Part shown: positions 1 to 8,661 of the stretch, piece by piece
Layout of the letters: each line of letters starts with the position of its first letter
Position numbering within the stretch: the stretch's first letter is position 1
Assembly: GCA_938015295.1 (NCBI GenBank)
Contig: CALLQB010000013.1
Coordinates: 1-48,433 of the forward strand
DNA length: 48,433 bases
Direction: 5' to 3'
DNA from: an uncultured Acidimicrobiales bacterium
GTDB lineage: Bacteria > Actinomycetota > Acidimicrobiia > Acidimicrobiales > SHLQ01
Translations under genes and position numbers: made by a program
The notes under the pieces: model-generated
Database searches by the model: none
Told to the model about the DNA's origin: nothing
Seen by the model: the letters and a program-made list of their open reading frames with translations, nothing else

Positions 1-391
1 AAATGTGGGTCGGATGGCTGCCCAACTCGCCAAGGTTGGCGATCGTTGAGCCAACGCTCGGATCCTGCCTGCCAGCCATCGCTCCTAGGAACCCTTCGAC
101 CAGCTGGTCGTATTCGGCCAGCACCTGTTCGTGGCTCCACTCTCGGCGGGCGCCCAACATCAGCTCGGCCATCTCTTCGGGACCAGGTTGCCGGTCGCCA
201 TCGGGGGTCGGCATTGGTTCGGGATCGACGAACATTTTCATGTTCGACGTCATATGGCTGACCACCTCTTGCACCCGCCACCCTGCACAGGCGCTAGGCA
301 TCGCCCATTCCTCTGGGGTCAGGGAACGCAGAATCGGACCGATTTCGTTCTCGTGCAACGACCGAATTGCCTCGGCGCCAAGTTCACTCAT
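1..391 (-). CDS. DinB / maleylpyruvate isomerase N-terminal-like protein, partial
   Basis: The gene runs off the left edge; 130 codons are visible from an ATG at 391, which sits five bases after AGGGAG. It is a paralogue of the next gene: the block ACAGWRVQEVVSHMTSN here matches ACGGWRVQDVLAHVTSN there, and both continue into a proline-rich turn and a W-x6-Y-type helix. The Trp and His in that block are typical of the four-helix, metal-binding DinB/mycothiol-dependent isomerase fold. Members of this fold isomerise or conjugate small molecules, but most actinobacterial copies have no assigned substrate. The C-terminal half lies outside the window, so function is open. The pair looks like a tandem duplication. 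Confidence 0.75.
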   Translation of the reverse strand, partial: MSELGAEAIRSLHENEIGPILRSLTPEEWAMPSACAGWRVQEVVSHMTSNMKMFVDPEPMPTPDGDRQPGPEEMAELMLGARREWSHEQVLAEYDQLVEGFLGAMAGRQDPSVGSTIANLGELGSHPTHI

Positions 392-447
392 GATGCTCCC
401 TGAAAGGTGGGTGGAAAGGTAAGAGGGGTAGACGGGTGGTGTGTGCT

Positions 448-1248
448 CTAGATGATGTCGATGGCGTCGAGTACCGCTGTTGCATACTCGGTGTCGCCGC
501 TGAGTTCGGTGGCGGTGCGCCAGTCGCTTCGTTTAGTGCCCCAGCTCACAAAATCGTGGGCCGACGAAGTCGCGATGGCGACGCCGTCGTCGCCGTTCTC
601 TTCCGCCGTGATGAAGTCGCCGTCGGCTGCGGGATGAAAGGTCCACGATCCTCCACCGGCTCCGGTGAGCCGAAGGGTCAGCGGGCGATCAAACATAGTG
701 AGTGCATCTGCACACATTTGTGGCAATCCGGCGATCATCCAGTCGATACCAGGCCGAACCCGCGCGTCGTCGGCCTCGGGCACATCGATCGATAGCGGCC
801 CCGACGGCGCCAGAAGATCGTGGTGAAGGTGGCAGTAGTGGTCGAACGCATAGGCATTGGCGACCATGTGCATGGGGTAGGTGCCGAGGTCGGCCAGCGG
901 CGACATGGTCGAGGCCAGCGGTTCCTCCTGCAGCGCACCGAGCGCAGCAAGCGCACCGTCGGCGTACTGCTCGTACTCGGCCATCACTTGTGCTGCAGTC
1001 CAGTCCTTGCGAGGAGCGACCAACATTTCCATTGCGGCTTCGGCCCCCATCGGCGGAGGCGGCTCGGCCGGTGGCGGCGTCGGGTCGACCAACTCTTTGA
1101 AGTTGGAGGTGACGTGCGCCAACACGTCCTGCACGCGCCAGCCGCCACACGCGCTGTCGAGAACCCACTGGTCCTCGGTGACTGCGCCCAACACTTGGGC
1201 GAGGTCGCCGTGGATTGCCTTGAGCGCAACGACAGCCTCGCTACTCAT
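448..1248 (-). CDS. DinB / mycothiol-dependent maleylpyruvate isomerase-like protein
   Basis: This 266-residue protein has the N-terminal motif ACGGWRVQDVLAHVTSN and a second His cluster, FDHYCHLHHD, near the middle. Together these suit a metal-binding four-helix DinB/MDMPI N-terminal domain. The C-terminal part (about residues 190-266) resembles the small alpha-beta domain that follows it in TIGR03083-type proteins. The ATG at 1248 overlaps the stop of the upstream ABM gene as ATGA, so the two are translationally coupled. An in-frame extension to 1350 is open but overlaps the ABM gene and has no family character. The reaction is unknown; a thiol-dependent isomerase or transferase is possible. 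It is paired with a paralogue downstream. Confidence 0.8.
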   Translation of the reverse strand: MSSEAVVALKAIHGDLAQVLGAVTEDQWVLDSACGGWRVQDVLAHVTSNFKELVDPTPPPAEPPPPMGAEAAMEMLVAPRKDWTAAQVMAEYEQYADGALAALGALQEEPLASTMSPLADLGTYPMHMVANAYAFDHYCHLHHDLLAPSGPLSIDVPEADDARVRPGIDWMIAGLPQMCADALTMFDRPLTLRLTGAGGGSWTFHPAADGDFITAEENGDDGVAIATSSAHDFVSWGTKRSDWRTATELSGDTEYATAVLDAIDII

Positions 1249-1595
1249 GACGCCGTAAAGAAGTCGGCGCGAGGTGTATGGGTGTCGTCGTAGACGGGCT
1301 CGGCCAGGTCGCAACGGTACTTGCTGTTGTCGGCACCGGTCAGTCCGCATTCGCCAAGCATGGTGCGCATGTTGAAATAGTTCTCATGCTGGAAGTGAGC
1401 AGCCAGCGTGGCTTCGTCGTCCCAAAGTTCGTACACCTGCACCCGATTGTCGACACAGGGGTCAGCGGCGAAGCAGTAGGCCTGGCATCCGGGCTCGTCA
1501 TCGCGAGTGGCCTGTTGCAGGACCTTCGACTTTTCCACCGCCATGTCACGGTGTTCTTGGTCGCTGAAATCGATAGTGCCGGCAATGATGATCAC
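1245..1595 (-). CDS. Antibiotic biosynthesis monooxygenase (ABM) domain protein
   Basis: This 116-residue protein starts MIIIAGTIDF and carries the ABM ferredoxin-like fold pattern: a first beta strand, a helix with repeated charged residues, then VQVYELWDDEATLAAHF followed by an alpha helix. The VYELWxDxxxLxxHF run is characteristic of PF03992. Proteins of this type act as cofactor-free monooxygenases or as small-molecule-binding dimers. The gene is divergent from the P450 at 1683, and the operator-like dyad at 1626-1647 lies in the 87-bp gap. It is probably first in an operon with the two DinB-like genes. Substrate is unknown. Confidence 0.8.
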   Translation of the reverse strand: MIIIAGTIDFSDQEHRDMAVEKSKVLQQATRDDEPGCQAYCFAADPCVDNRVQVYELWDDEATLAAHFQHENYFNMRTMLGECGLTGADNSKYRCDLAEPVYDDTHTPRADFFTAS

Positions 1596-1625
1596 GAAGA
1601 TCCCCCTGGATTTTCTGGTGAGAAA

Positions 1626-1647
1626 CTAATTAATCGGTCAGTATGTC
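1626..1647. promoter_or_regulatory. Operator-like dyad, site 1 of 6
   Basis: Read on the minus strand the site begins GACATACTGACCGATTAATT; it fits the shared core AACATAYYRMNYGGTTAGTT, with differences mainly in the right half. It lies between the divergent ABM and P450 genes. Its TATGTC end points toward the P450, about 35 bp before that start codon. Binding by a TetR-type repressor is inferred from the arrangement. Confidence 0.5.
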
Positions 1648-1682
1648 ACGAAGCCCGTTGTCGTTGCGAAGGAGCATGCCAG

Positions 1683-2969
1683 ATGTCCGATCTGTCTGTC
1701 GAAGATCAACTAGCCGCCATGGAGTGCCCGGTCGATCACAGCATCCTCGATCCGGCAATCCAAGATGCCCCGTGGGACTTCTACGCTGAGCTGCACGAGA
1801 AGTGCCCGGTGTTTCCGATTCCGCAGATGGGCGCGGTGATGGTCACCAAGTACGAAGACGTGAGGTTTGTGCTCACCAACCCCGAGCTCTTTTCGAGCGG
1901 CGGCCGAGGTGGCGGCGGAGCGAAGAAGGGCATCCAGGTCGAGAAGGCCCAGCGTTACCAGGCGATTCTGCGCGAGAAAGGTTGGGGGCATGTTGAAACG
2001 CTGCAGCGAACCGACCCGCCAATCCATACCGATTATCGCCGTCGCCTGAACCGGGTGTTCACTCCTCGACGGGTCAAGGTGATGGCCGAACACATCGATG
2101 CACTTGCCGCCGAGCTGTTTGATGCTGCCAAAGCCAATGGCGAGTGCGACTTTGTCGATGCCTTCGCCCTGCCTCTTCCGGGCATGATCATCGCCGAACA
2201 GCTCGGCCTCGATCGCAGCGACTACCGCCGCTTCAAGAGCTGGGCCGACTCGATGCTGGCGTTGTCGATGCGCCCGCTCAGCGACGAAGAACTCCTTGAG
2301 ACGGTCGAAACCGAACTCGAGGCACAACACCATCTCGCCGCCGAATTCGAGAAACGTCGTGAAGAACCAACCGACGACCTGATCTCGGCACTCGTGCATT
2401 CACATGGCGACGACGAAGAGCCGCTCACGATGCACGAGCTTCAGAACCTCATGCACCAGCTGGTAACCGGCGGATTCGAAACCACCACCAACGCGCTGAA
2501 CCACGGCATGTGGCTGCTCACCCGGTACCCCGAGGTGCAAGACGAGGTGCGGGCCGATCCAGCGCTGATCCCGGCGTTCATCGAAGAGGTACTCCGCTAC
2601 GAAGGCCCGGTGCAGGGCCTTGGCCGCCGCACCACCCAAGACGTCGAGCTCAGTGGTGTCACCATTCCGAAAGACACGATGGTGATCGTGCGCTACGGCG
2701 CAGCGAACCGCGACGATGAGGCATTCGAGAACGCTGATGAGTTCAACATCCATCGACCCGACGTCCACCAGCATGTGGCGTTCGGGCTCGGTCCCCATTT
2801 CTGCGTGGGAGCGGCTCTTGCTCGCCAAGAACTCGTCAGTGGTTTCACCGCCTGGCTTGAAGGCACCTCAAGGATCGAGTTGACCCGACCGTTCGATGGG
2901 CCGGTTCACGAGCCCAGTTTGCTGCTCATGCCGGTAAAGGAATTGCCGATCACGTTCGAACTGGCCTAG
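1683..2969 (+). CDS. Cytochrome P450
   Basis: This soluble bacterial P450 has 428 residues, the usual length. The I-helix shows GGFETTTNA, the ExxR motif is E302-VL-R305, and the haem loop FGLGPHFCVG places the axial thiolate at Cys374. It would hydroxylate a hydrophobic substrate using electrons from a ferredoxin; no dedicated P450 ferredoxin or reductase lies beside it. The ATG at 1683 follows GAAGGAG by eight bases and is preferred over a long in-frame upstream extension that crosses the promoter. The epoxide hydrolase begins two bases after the stop, which suggests an oxidise-then-hydrolyse pair. Family and substrate cannot be fixed from sequence alone. Confidence 0.93.
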   Translation: MSDLSVEDQLAAMECPVDHSILDPAIQDAPWDFYAELHEKCPVFPIPQMGAVMVTKYEDVRFVLTNPELFSSGGRGGGGAKKGIQVEKAQRYQAILREKGWGHVETLQRTDPPIHTDYRRRLNRVFTPRRVKVMAEHIDALAAELFDAAKANGECDFVDAFALPLPGMIIAEQLGLDRSDYRRFKSWADSMLALSMRPLSDEELLETVETELEAQHHLAAEFEKRREEPTDDLISALVHSHGDDEEPLTMHELQNLMHQLVTGGFETTTNALNHGMWLLTRYPEVQDEVRADPALIPAFIEEVLRYEGPVQGLGRRTTQDVELSGVTIPKDTMVIVRYGAANRDDEAFENADEFNIHRPDVHQHVAFGLGPHFCVGAALARQELVSGFTAWLEGTSRIELTRPFDGPVHEPSLLLMPVKELPITFELA

Positions 2970-2971
2970 CA

Positions 2972-4180
2972 GTGCAGGCGCAACCACAGCCGTTCGAGAT
3001 CGCCGTACCTCAGGCAAGCCTTGATGACCTTGAGCAACGCCTTCGCAACACTCGTTGGCCCGACGCTTCGCAATCGAACGGATGGAAATACGGCACCGAC
3101 GACGCCTACCTCCGCGAGCTCGTCGACTACTGGATCGACGGTTACGACTGGAGGGCACAAGAAACAGCAATGAACCGCTGGCCACACTTCAAGGCTTATC
3201 TGGAGCACACATCGGCTGATGGCGTCAACCTTTCGGTGCCAGTGCATTTCATTCACGAACGGGGAAAGGGGCCGAACCCGATCCCTCTCATCGCGACACA
3301 CGGTTGGCCATGGACCTTCTGGGATCTGGCCGAGATCATCGGCCCGCTCACCGACCCGGCAGCCTACGGCGGCGACCCGGCCGACTCATTCGACCTCGTC
3401 GTGCCCTCGCTCCCCGGTTTCGGGTTCTCCACGCCTCTGCCCACTGGTCACCTCTCGACCGCCGACATTGCCCAGCTTTGGGTCACGCTGATGACCGACA
3501 CCCTCGGGTACGGAAAGTTCTGCGCACAAGGCGGCGATTGGGGAGCCATCGTTTCGACCGAACTTGGGCATGCCCATGCCGAGTCGGTGCACGGCATCGC
3601 CATTACCCTGCCCAACTTTCCGGGCGCAAGCCGCACGCACCACGACGCGTCCGATCTGCTCCCCGGCGAAGAAGACTACGCCGAGCGCACGGCCACCCGG
3701 CTGGAAACGGCCAGGTCTCATGTTGCGGTGATGGGCACCGACCCGCAGACACTCGCGCACGCGCTGCACGACTCGCCGGTGGGACTGCTGTCGTGGATGG
3801 TCGAACGGCGGCGCAACTGGAGCGACTGCGCAAACCCCGACGGGTCGCGAGATATCGAACGGCGATTCAGTAAGGACGACCTGCTCACTTTGGTTTCGCT
3901 CTTTTGGCACACCGAAAGTTTTTGGAGCAGCGCCAGGCTTTACTACGCAAGATTCCACGATGGCTGGGAAGCTCAGCACGACCGCTCGCCACTCATCGAG
4001 GCACCGACGGCCATGGCCGTTTTCCCTGGCGACCTGATCTTCATACCCCGCAAAGTCGCAGAGAAGGTCGCCAACGTGCAGCGCTGGGAGCACATGCCGG
4101 CCGGCGGACACTTTGCGCCAGCCGAAGAACCCGAACTTGTCGTCCATGAGGTTCGAGAGTTCTTCCGTCAGTTCCGCTAG
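2972..4180 (+). CDS. Epoxide hydrolase (EHN plus alpha/beta hydrolase)
   Basis: The 402-residue protein carries the N-terminal EHN lid domain (about residues 6-110) followed by an alpha/beta hydrolase core. The oxyanion motif HGWP, the nucleophile elbow GGDWGA (Asp189) and the C-terminal GGHFAPAEEPE loop (His380) are all present, so the catalytic machinery looks intact. It should open epoxides to diols. The start is GTG, two bases after the P450 stop and without a clear Shine-Dalgarno, so it probably depends on re-initiation. Pairing with the P450 suggests the P450 product, or a related alkene oxide, is the substrate. Confidence 0.9.
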   Translation: MQAQPQPFEIAVPQASLDDLEQRLRNTRWPDASQSNGWKYGTDDAYLRELVDYWIDGYDWRAQETAMNRWPHFKAYLEHTSADGVNLSVPVHFIHERGKGPNPIPLIATHGWPWTFWDLAEIIGPLTDPAAYGGDPADSFDLVVPSLPGFGFSTPLPTGHLSTADIAQLWVTLMTDTLGYGKFCAQGGDWGAIVSTELGHAHAESVHGIAITLPNFPGASRTHHDASDLLPGEEDYAERTATRLETARSHVAVMGTDPQTLAHALHDSPVGLLSWMVERRRNWSDCANPDGSRDIERRFSKDDLLTLVSLFWHTESFWSSARLYYARFHDGWEAQHDRSPLIEAPTAMAVFPGDLIFIPRKVAEKVANVQRWEHMPAGGHFAPAEEPELVVHEVREFFRQFR

Positions 4181-4190
4181 CAGCTCTCCA

Positions 4191-5561
4191 TCACGGCCGC
4201 GCCGAGGACGCCGCCATGTCCTCGAGAAGTTCGTCAAGACTCTCGAGATCGGTGAGCGGATTGACAATACAGATCCGGAAACAAATCTCTCCCTCCCACT
4301 TGCTGGGGACGATTAATGCAGTTCCGGACTCGGCGTTGACCCGCGACCATCGCTCATAGTCTTCTGCGGCCCATCCACGTCGTCTGAACAATACGATCGA
4401 GAGTTTCGGTTCAACCAGGAGATCGAATTCTTCCGATTCTCTGATTCGATCAGCGAGCCCTGCGGCTACTTCCATCGTGGTGTCGATGGCCTTCGCGTAC
4501 GCGTCGGTGCCGTTAGCGGCGAGTGAAAACCAGAGTGGAAGTCCACGGGCTCGGCGGGTCAGATGCAGCGCATAGTCCGACGGGTTCCATTCACCGTCGT
4601 CGACGTAGTCGAGATAGTCGGCCTGCTGGGCATGCGCGTGAGCAGCCATCGTCGGGTTTCGGTACAGCACCGCCGCGCAGTCGTAGGGGGCAAAGAGCCA
4701 CTTGTGCGGGTCGATGCCGAAACTATCGGCCAACTCGATTCCGGCGAGTACGTGGCGGTGGGTCGGAGAGGCAAGAACCGATCCGCCGTAGGCCGCATCG
4801 ACGTGAAGCCACAGACCTTCGCTCCGACAAAGAGGGGCGATCTGTGTGAGGTCGTCGATCGCGCCAGAGTTGGTCGTTCCGGCTGACGTCACCACAGCAA
4901 ACGGACACAGGTCGCCGACGTCTTCGAGAGCATGTGCAAGTTCGTCAGCAGTCATGCGGCCCTGCGGATCCGAACGCACCCTGATGAAGTCGACGTCCAT
5001 GACCCGCGCAATGACATCGACCGATGCATGTGCGCCATGTGTAGCGACGATCGCCAGACGGTTTCGCCGGTCGTCATCTGGATTTTCTGAGCGCCAGTAT
5101 TGGCGGGCCGTCACCAGTGCTGCCAGGTTTGCCGCTGTTCCGCCGGAGACAAAACACCCGCCTCCGGAGGCCGGAAAACCAGCGATGTCCATGATCCATC
5201 TAAGCGCCTGATTCTCGGCAGCGATTGCTCCGGCCCCCGACTCCCAGTGCCCAGCAAAGATTGACGACGCGCTGACGACCATGTCGAAAAGCACGGCGGC
5301 AATGGTCGGGGCCGTCGGCACATACGAGACCATCATCGGGTCGTCCATCGGCCGACATGCTGGCAACAGCACGTCCCGAAAGAGTTCGAGGGCGGCTTGG
5401 CCCCCCACGCCGTCTTGGCTCACAGCGCCGGTGAGTGCCTCGGCTAACTCTTGAGCATCTCGGGCTCCCCAACGCGGGTCTTTCGGTAGCTTGGCTCGCT
5501 CAGATGCGTAACCGATTACCGATGCTGACAAAAGCTCGAGGTCTGCATTCCATGTGTGCAT
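4191..5561 (-). CDS. Group II PLP-dependent decarboxylase
   Basis: This 456-residue member of the glutamate/aromatic-amino-acid decarboxylase group has HVDAAYGG (253-260), which holds the cofactor-binding Asp, and IDPHKW with the Schiff-base Lys287. His176 in THGAHAS matches the residue that stacks on PLP. The N-terminal helical region and the small C-terminal domain are complete. It would decarboxylate an amino acid, but its specificity is not readable. The ATG at 5561 lies six bases after TAGTCT, matching a leaderless promoter. It is convergent with the epoxide hydrolase (10-bp gap) and stands apart from the catabolic operons. Confidence 0.88.
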   Translation of the reverse strand: MHTWNADLELLSASVIGYASERAKLPKDPRWGARDAQELAEALTGAVSQDGVGGQAALELFRDVLLPACRPMDDPMMVSYVPTAPTIAAVLFDMVVSASSIFAGHWESGAGAIAAENQALRWIMDIAGFPASGGGCFVSGGTAANLAALVTARQYWRSENPDDDRRNRLAIVATHGAHASVDVIARVMDVDFIRVRSDPQGRMTADELAHALEDVGDLCPFAVVTSAGTTNSGAIDDLTQIAPLCRSEGLWLHVDAAYGGSVLASPTHRHVLAGIELADSFGIDPHKWLFAPYDCAAVLYRNPTMAAHAHAQQADYLDYVDDGEWNPSDYALHLTRRARGLPLWFSLAANGTDAYAKAIDTTMEVAAGLADRIRESEEFDLLVEPKLSIVLFRRRGWAAEDYERWSRVNAESGTALIVPSKWEGEICFRICIVNPLTDLESLDELLEDMAASSARP

Positions 5562-5567
5562 CTTCGA

Positions 5568-5573
5568 AGACTA
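5568..5573 (-). promoter_or_regulatory. Leaderless -10 element for the PLP decarboxylase
   Basis: TAGTCT, then six bases, then ATG at 5561. TANNNT at this distance would start the transcript at the initiation codon. No Shine-Dalgarno is present. Confidence 0.45.
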
Positions 5574-5604
5574 TGCGCTCACCTCAATCAAACGCCCCGC
5601 CGCG

Positions 5605-5639
5605 ATAGGGGTCAGGCACCTAAAGTGCCTGACCCCTAT
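5605..5639. repeat. Dispersed GGGGTCAGGCAC hairpin, copy 1
   Basis: A perfect 15-bp inverted repeat, ATAGGGGTCAGGCAC then GTGCCTGACCCCTAT, with loop CTAAA. Near-identical copies lie at 27180-27255, 27629-27680 and 46869-46901. This copy sits between two divergent genes, so it is not acting simply as a terminator here. Confidence 0.85.
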
Positions 5640-5681
5640 GAGGTCTTGGGGATGTAGCCGTTCTAGTGATAGGAGTTTGCT

Positions 5682-6713
5682 ATGTACGCAGCACTGATTA
5701 CGGGTAAGGGCCAGGTCGAACTCAAGGAGTTTGACGAGCCGACTCCAGCAGCCAACGGTGTGGTGGTCGACATTTCGTTTTGCGGGATTTGCGGCACCGA
5801 CATTCACGCCTTCCAAACCGGCAACCCCTACAACCCCGCGACCTGCGGGCATGAGTGGGCCGGCACGGTTTCGGCAAAAGGCAACGAGGTCAAACATCTC
5901 ACCGAAGGCGATCGCGTCGTTGTCGCCGTTCCGGCAGCGTGCGGCGTTTGCACTCCGTGCCGCTCAGGACACACCGCGACCTGTAACTCGGTCCTCAGCG
6001 TGGCCGTTGGCCGCGACCCACTTGCCGCGATCCACGGCGGTTTCGCTCCCCGGATCGCGGTTGGAACCAACCGGGTTGTCAAAGCAAACCCGGGCCTCAC
6101 CGATGAGCAGGCTGCCCAGGTCGAGCCCGCGACCGTTGCGTTCCATGCGGTCCGCAAGAGCGGCCTTCGTCTCGGTGACGTCGCTGTCGTACAGGGTGCA
6201 GGTCCAATCGGTCTCACAACCATGCAGTGGGCAAAGGCTGGCGGGGCCGGCGAACTTATTGTCGTCGAACCCAATGAGGCTCGACGTGAACTTGCAAGCC
6301 AACTGGGCGCCACCTGCACGACCACGCCCGACGAAGTCGACGACCTCCTCAAAGAACGCACTGGTGGACTCGGCGCCGACATCGTCTACGAATGTGTCGG
6401 GAAACCCCAGACGATTCAGGCGGCGGTCGACTTGGCTCGACGCGGGGGCACCGTGTCGCTCATCGGCCTCGCAGACTCCGACGCAACAATCGTCCCTCAC
6501 ACCTGGCTGCGCAAAGAGATCAACTTCAACTCGTCGCTGGCCTACTCGCACGAGGATTTCGACATGGCGATGGGAATGATCGCCGACGGTCGAGTCATCC
6601 TCGACCCCATGCACTCGTGCACCGCCAACCTCGAAGGGCTCAGCGATGCTCTCGCCGACCTCGGCAGTGGTCAAAGCGCGCAGACAAAGGTACTGGTAAG
6701 CCCGAACTGGTAG
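5682..6713 (+). CDS. Zinc-dependent alcohol dehydrogenase (MDR family)
   Basis: This 343-residue medium-chain dehydrogenase has both zinc sites: catalytic Cys37 (GICGTD) with GHEW at 56-59, and structural Cys87, Cys90, Cys93 and Cys101. The Rossmann loop GAGPIG is followed by VVEPNEAR, whose acidic residue favours NAD(H). It resembles the butanediol/threonine dehydrogenase branch and would oxidise a secondary alcohol. The ATG at 5682 follows AGGAG by six bases. It appears monocistronic, with the hairpin repeat upstream and the sensor kinase starting 69 bp downstream from its own leaderless-type promoter. Confidence 0.9.
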   Translation: MYAALITGKGQVELKEFDEPTPAANGVVVDISFCGICGTDIHAFQTGNPYNPATCGHEWAGTVSAKGNEVKHLTEGDRVVVAVPAACGVCTPCRSGHTATCNSVLSVAVGRDPLAAIHGGFAPRIAVGTNRVVKANPGLTDEQAAQVEPATVAFHAVRKSGLRLGDVAVVQGAGPIGLTTMQWAKAGGAGELIVVEPNEARRELASQLGATCTTTPDEVDDLLKERTGGLGADIVYECVGKPQTIQAAVDLARRGGTVSLIGLADSDATIVPHTWLRKEINFNSSLAYSHEDFDMAMGMIADGRVILDPMHSCTANLEGLSDALADLGSGQSAQTKVLVSPNW

Positions 6714-6770
6714 GCCCAGGTAGGAGCTGGCCTCCTCCCACAGGCGGATGACCGAAACAATCGGTGCAGC

Positions 6771-6776
6771 TACCGT
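6771..6776 (+). promoter_or_regulatory. Leaderless -10 element for the sensor kinase
   Basis: TACCGT, six bases, then ATG at 6783. The whole string TACCGTTGAGCCATG recurs exactly at 8650-8664 before the ABC ATPase, which suggests shared initiation and possibly shared control. Confidence 0.5.
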
Positions 6777-6782
6777 TGAGCC

Positions 6783-7919
6783 ATGGAGCATCAACGCCTT
6801 ACTGCGGTGACCCTCGACATTCCGGCCAAAGCTGTCGTCGCTGGATTGGCGACGGTCATTGGCGTTGGTACGACGATTACCCGAGACGATCAAGCGGTGA
6901 CGTTGCCGCTGGTCGGCGCCCTCGTTGCGGTGTTCTGGGGCTGGGCTCTCATCGCAACCTTTCCCGTGTGGCTTGTGCACATCGCCGGCATCGCGGTGCC
7001 ACTCGCTCTCAACCTCATCGAGAATTTCGACGAGGTTTCGATGTTCTTTACCGTGCTTGTTATCGCGTTGCTGGCCGCCACCGAACACCGCCGAAACCTT
7101 GTCGCTGCGATGACGATCGCCACCATGGTGCTCTTCTTTGTTCTCGCTATCTCTGGCGCCCTCAACGGTTTCGGCTGGCCGAACTGGGTATTTGGGCTGG
7201 GTTTCTCATGGGGTTTTGGCGAGATGAACTACCGCCTCGCCACCACAATTCGCGAGCTCGAATCCACCCGAGCGATCGTCGCAGACCAGGCGGCATTGCG
7301 GGAGCGCCGCAGGATCGCAAGAGATGTACATGACCTCGTCGGCCATTCGCTCACCGTTGTGCTTCTGCATCTCACCGGCGCCCGGCACCTGATCGACAAG
7401 GATCCCGCCGAAGCCAAGCGTGGGCTCGGACAGGCCGAATCAGCGTGCCGAAACAGCCTGTCGGATATTCGACGAACCGTCGCCTTGCTACGCGATGAAG
7501 ACGACCGGACCGCCGCAGCAACTCCCTCGCCGAGCCTCACCGATATCCAACGCCTCGTCACCGAGTTTTCCGACGCCGGGCTCGACGTTTCCTACGAGGC
7601 AGTCGGCGAAATCGACAAGGTCGAGAGTGCCTCGGCGCTCGCCGGCTACCGCATAGTGCAAGAGGCCCTTACCAACGCGTCGCGCCACACATCGGGAGCC
7701 GAAGTGACCGTCGCACTGATGGTCGACGAAGCGTCGTATGACGTCGTCGTCAGCAACTCCGGCGGCAGCGTCGCCAAGCCCTCCGAATCTGGCGGGTTCG
7801 GCCTCGCGTCGATGCGAGAACGAGCCAAATCGGTAGGCGGTTCGCTCATCGCCGGCCCGACATCGCAGGGTTGGACAGTAGAAGCCTCGCTGCCAATCGA
7901 CACCGGAGTCGTAGCGTGA
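6783..7919 (+). CDS. NarL-family sensor histidine kinase
   Basis: The 378-residue protein has several N-terminal hydrophobic segments (about residues 15-145) and little extracytoplasmic sequence, so it probably senses in or at the membrane. The HisKA_3 dimerisation motif RRRIARDVHDLVGHSL carries the phosphoacceptor His183. A C-terminal HATPase domain has the G-box GFGLASMRERAKSVGG. It should phosphorylate the response regulator whose GTG overlaps its stop as GTGA. The neighbouring ABC exporter makes this look like a sense-and-export module of the LiaSR/drug-efflux kind. The signal is unknown. Confidence 0.9.
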   Translation: MEHQRLTAVTLDIPAKAVVAGLATVIGVGTTITRDDQAVTLPLVGALVAVFWGWALIATFPVWLVHIAGIAVPLALNLIENFDEVSMFFTVLVIALLAATEHRRNLVAAMTIATMVLFFVLAISGALNGFGWPNWVFGLGFSWGFGEMNYRLATTIRELESTRAIVADQAALRERRRIARDVHDLVGHSLTVVLLHLTGARHLIDKDPAEAKRGLGQAESACRNSLSDIRRTVALLRDEDDRTAAATPSPSLTDIQRLVTEFSDAGLDVSYEAVGEIDKVESASALAGYRIVQEALTNASRHTSGAEVTVALMVDEASYDVVVSNSGGSVAKPSESGGFGLASMRERAKSVGGSLIAGPTSQGWTVEASLPIDTGVVA

Positions 7920-8563
7920 TCCGCATCCTGCTCGTCGACGACCAGCCGCTCATACGTGCCGGCCTCCATCGAATCCTCGGAAGCGAAGATGACCTCGAGA
8001 TCGTCGCTGAAGCGGGCGATGGGGCCGAGGCGCAATCGCAACTCAAGCGGGTCGACGTCGACGTTGTACTGATGGACATTCGGATGCGAGGTATGGATGG
8101 TGTCGAGGCAACAACGCGAATTCGGGCGATCGATGGACCGCCAGTGCTGGTTCTGACAACCTTCGATGACGACGAGGTGTTGTGGGGAGCGATCGACGCT
8201 GGCGCCGCAGGTTTTATCCTCAAAGAAGCGACGGCCGAAGACCTTATCCGAGCAACACGCACGGTCGCCGAGGGTGGAGCATGGCTCGATCCGATTGTTA
8301 CTCACCGGGTTCTGGAACACCGGCGCCACTCGAGTCACGCCGATGCGACCAATCGACACATCGAAGCGCTCACCGAGCGCGAGAACGAAGTGTTGGCCGC
8401 CATGGCTCGAGGGCTCACCAACTCCGAAATTGCCGAAGAATTGATCGTAGGAATCGCCACGGTGAAATCTCACATCTCCTCCATTTTTTCGAAACTCGGC
8501 GTCCGCGACCGGGCCGGAGCAATCGTGCACGCATACCAAGTCGGACTCGCCCGGCCCGACTGA
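7916..8563 (+). CDS. NarL/FixJ-type response regulator
   Basis: This 215-residue protein starts at the GTG overlapping the kinase stop, giving MIRILLVDDQP, the standard receiver start; a longer in-frame start inside the kinase gene is rejected. The receiver has paired Asp residues near position 8, phosphoacceptor Asp54 in VLMDIRMRGMDG, and a Lys in GFILKEA. A LuxR-type helix-turn-helix (LTERENEVLAAMARG through VKSHISSIFSKLGV) occupies about residues 150-200. It should activate or repress promoters in response to the partner kinase. The ABC exporter 98 bp downstream is the obvious target candidate. Confidence 0.93.
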   Translation: MIRILLVDDQPLIRAGLHRILGSEDDLEIVAEAGDGAEAQSQLKRVDVDVVLMDIRMRGMDGVEATTRIRAIDGPPVLVLTTFDDDEVLWGAIDAGAAGFILKEATAEDLIRATRTVAEGGAWLDPIVTHRVLEHRRHSSHADATNRHIEALTERENEVLAAMARGLTNSEIAEELIVGIATVKSHISSIFSKLGVRDRAGAIVHAYQVGLARPD

Positions 8564-8649
8564 GGTCGCCCACCTTCGGCACGCTGTTCAGCCTCTGGGC
8601 GGAGACACCAACCATCCCCCGGGGTGGCGACAACGCGGGGTCGGCTTCT

Positions 8650-8655
8650 TACCGT
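8650..8655 (+). promoter_or_regulatory. Leaderless -10 element for the ABC ATPase
   Basis: TACCGT, six bases, then ATG at 8662, identical over 15 bases to the region before the sensor kinase. The 98-bp gap after the response regulator holds no other gene. Confidence 0.5.
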
Positions 8656-8661
8656 TGAGCC

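Noticed and set aside
1626..1647. KstR/KstR2 operator
   Set aside because: The shared core does not resemble the KstR or KstR2 palindromes as I recall them, so I treat the regulator as unknown.
1278..1682. A 135-residue N-terminal extension of the first P450
   Set aside because: It would cross the ABM gene, the operator-like dyad and a good Shine-Dalgarno, and it resembles no P450 leader.
3386..4267. A 293-residue minus-strand frame
   Set aside because: It is antisense to the epoxide hydrolase catalytic core and shows no domain.
5964..7088. A 374-residue open frame on the minus strand
   Set aside because: It runs across the ends of two well-supported plus-strand genes (MDR dehydrogenase and sensor kinase) and has low-complexity, shadow-like composition.
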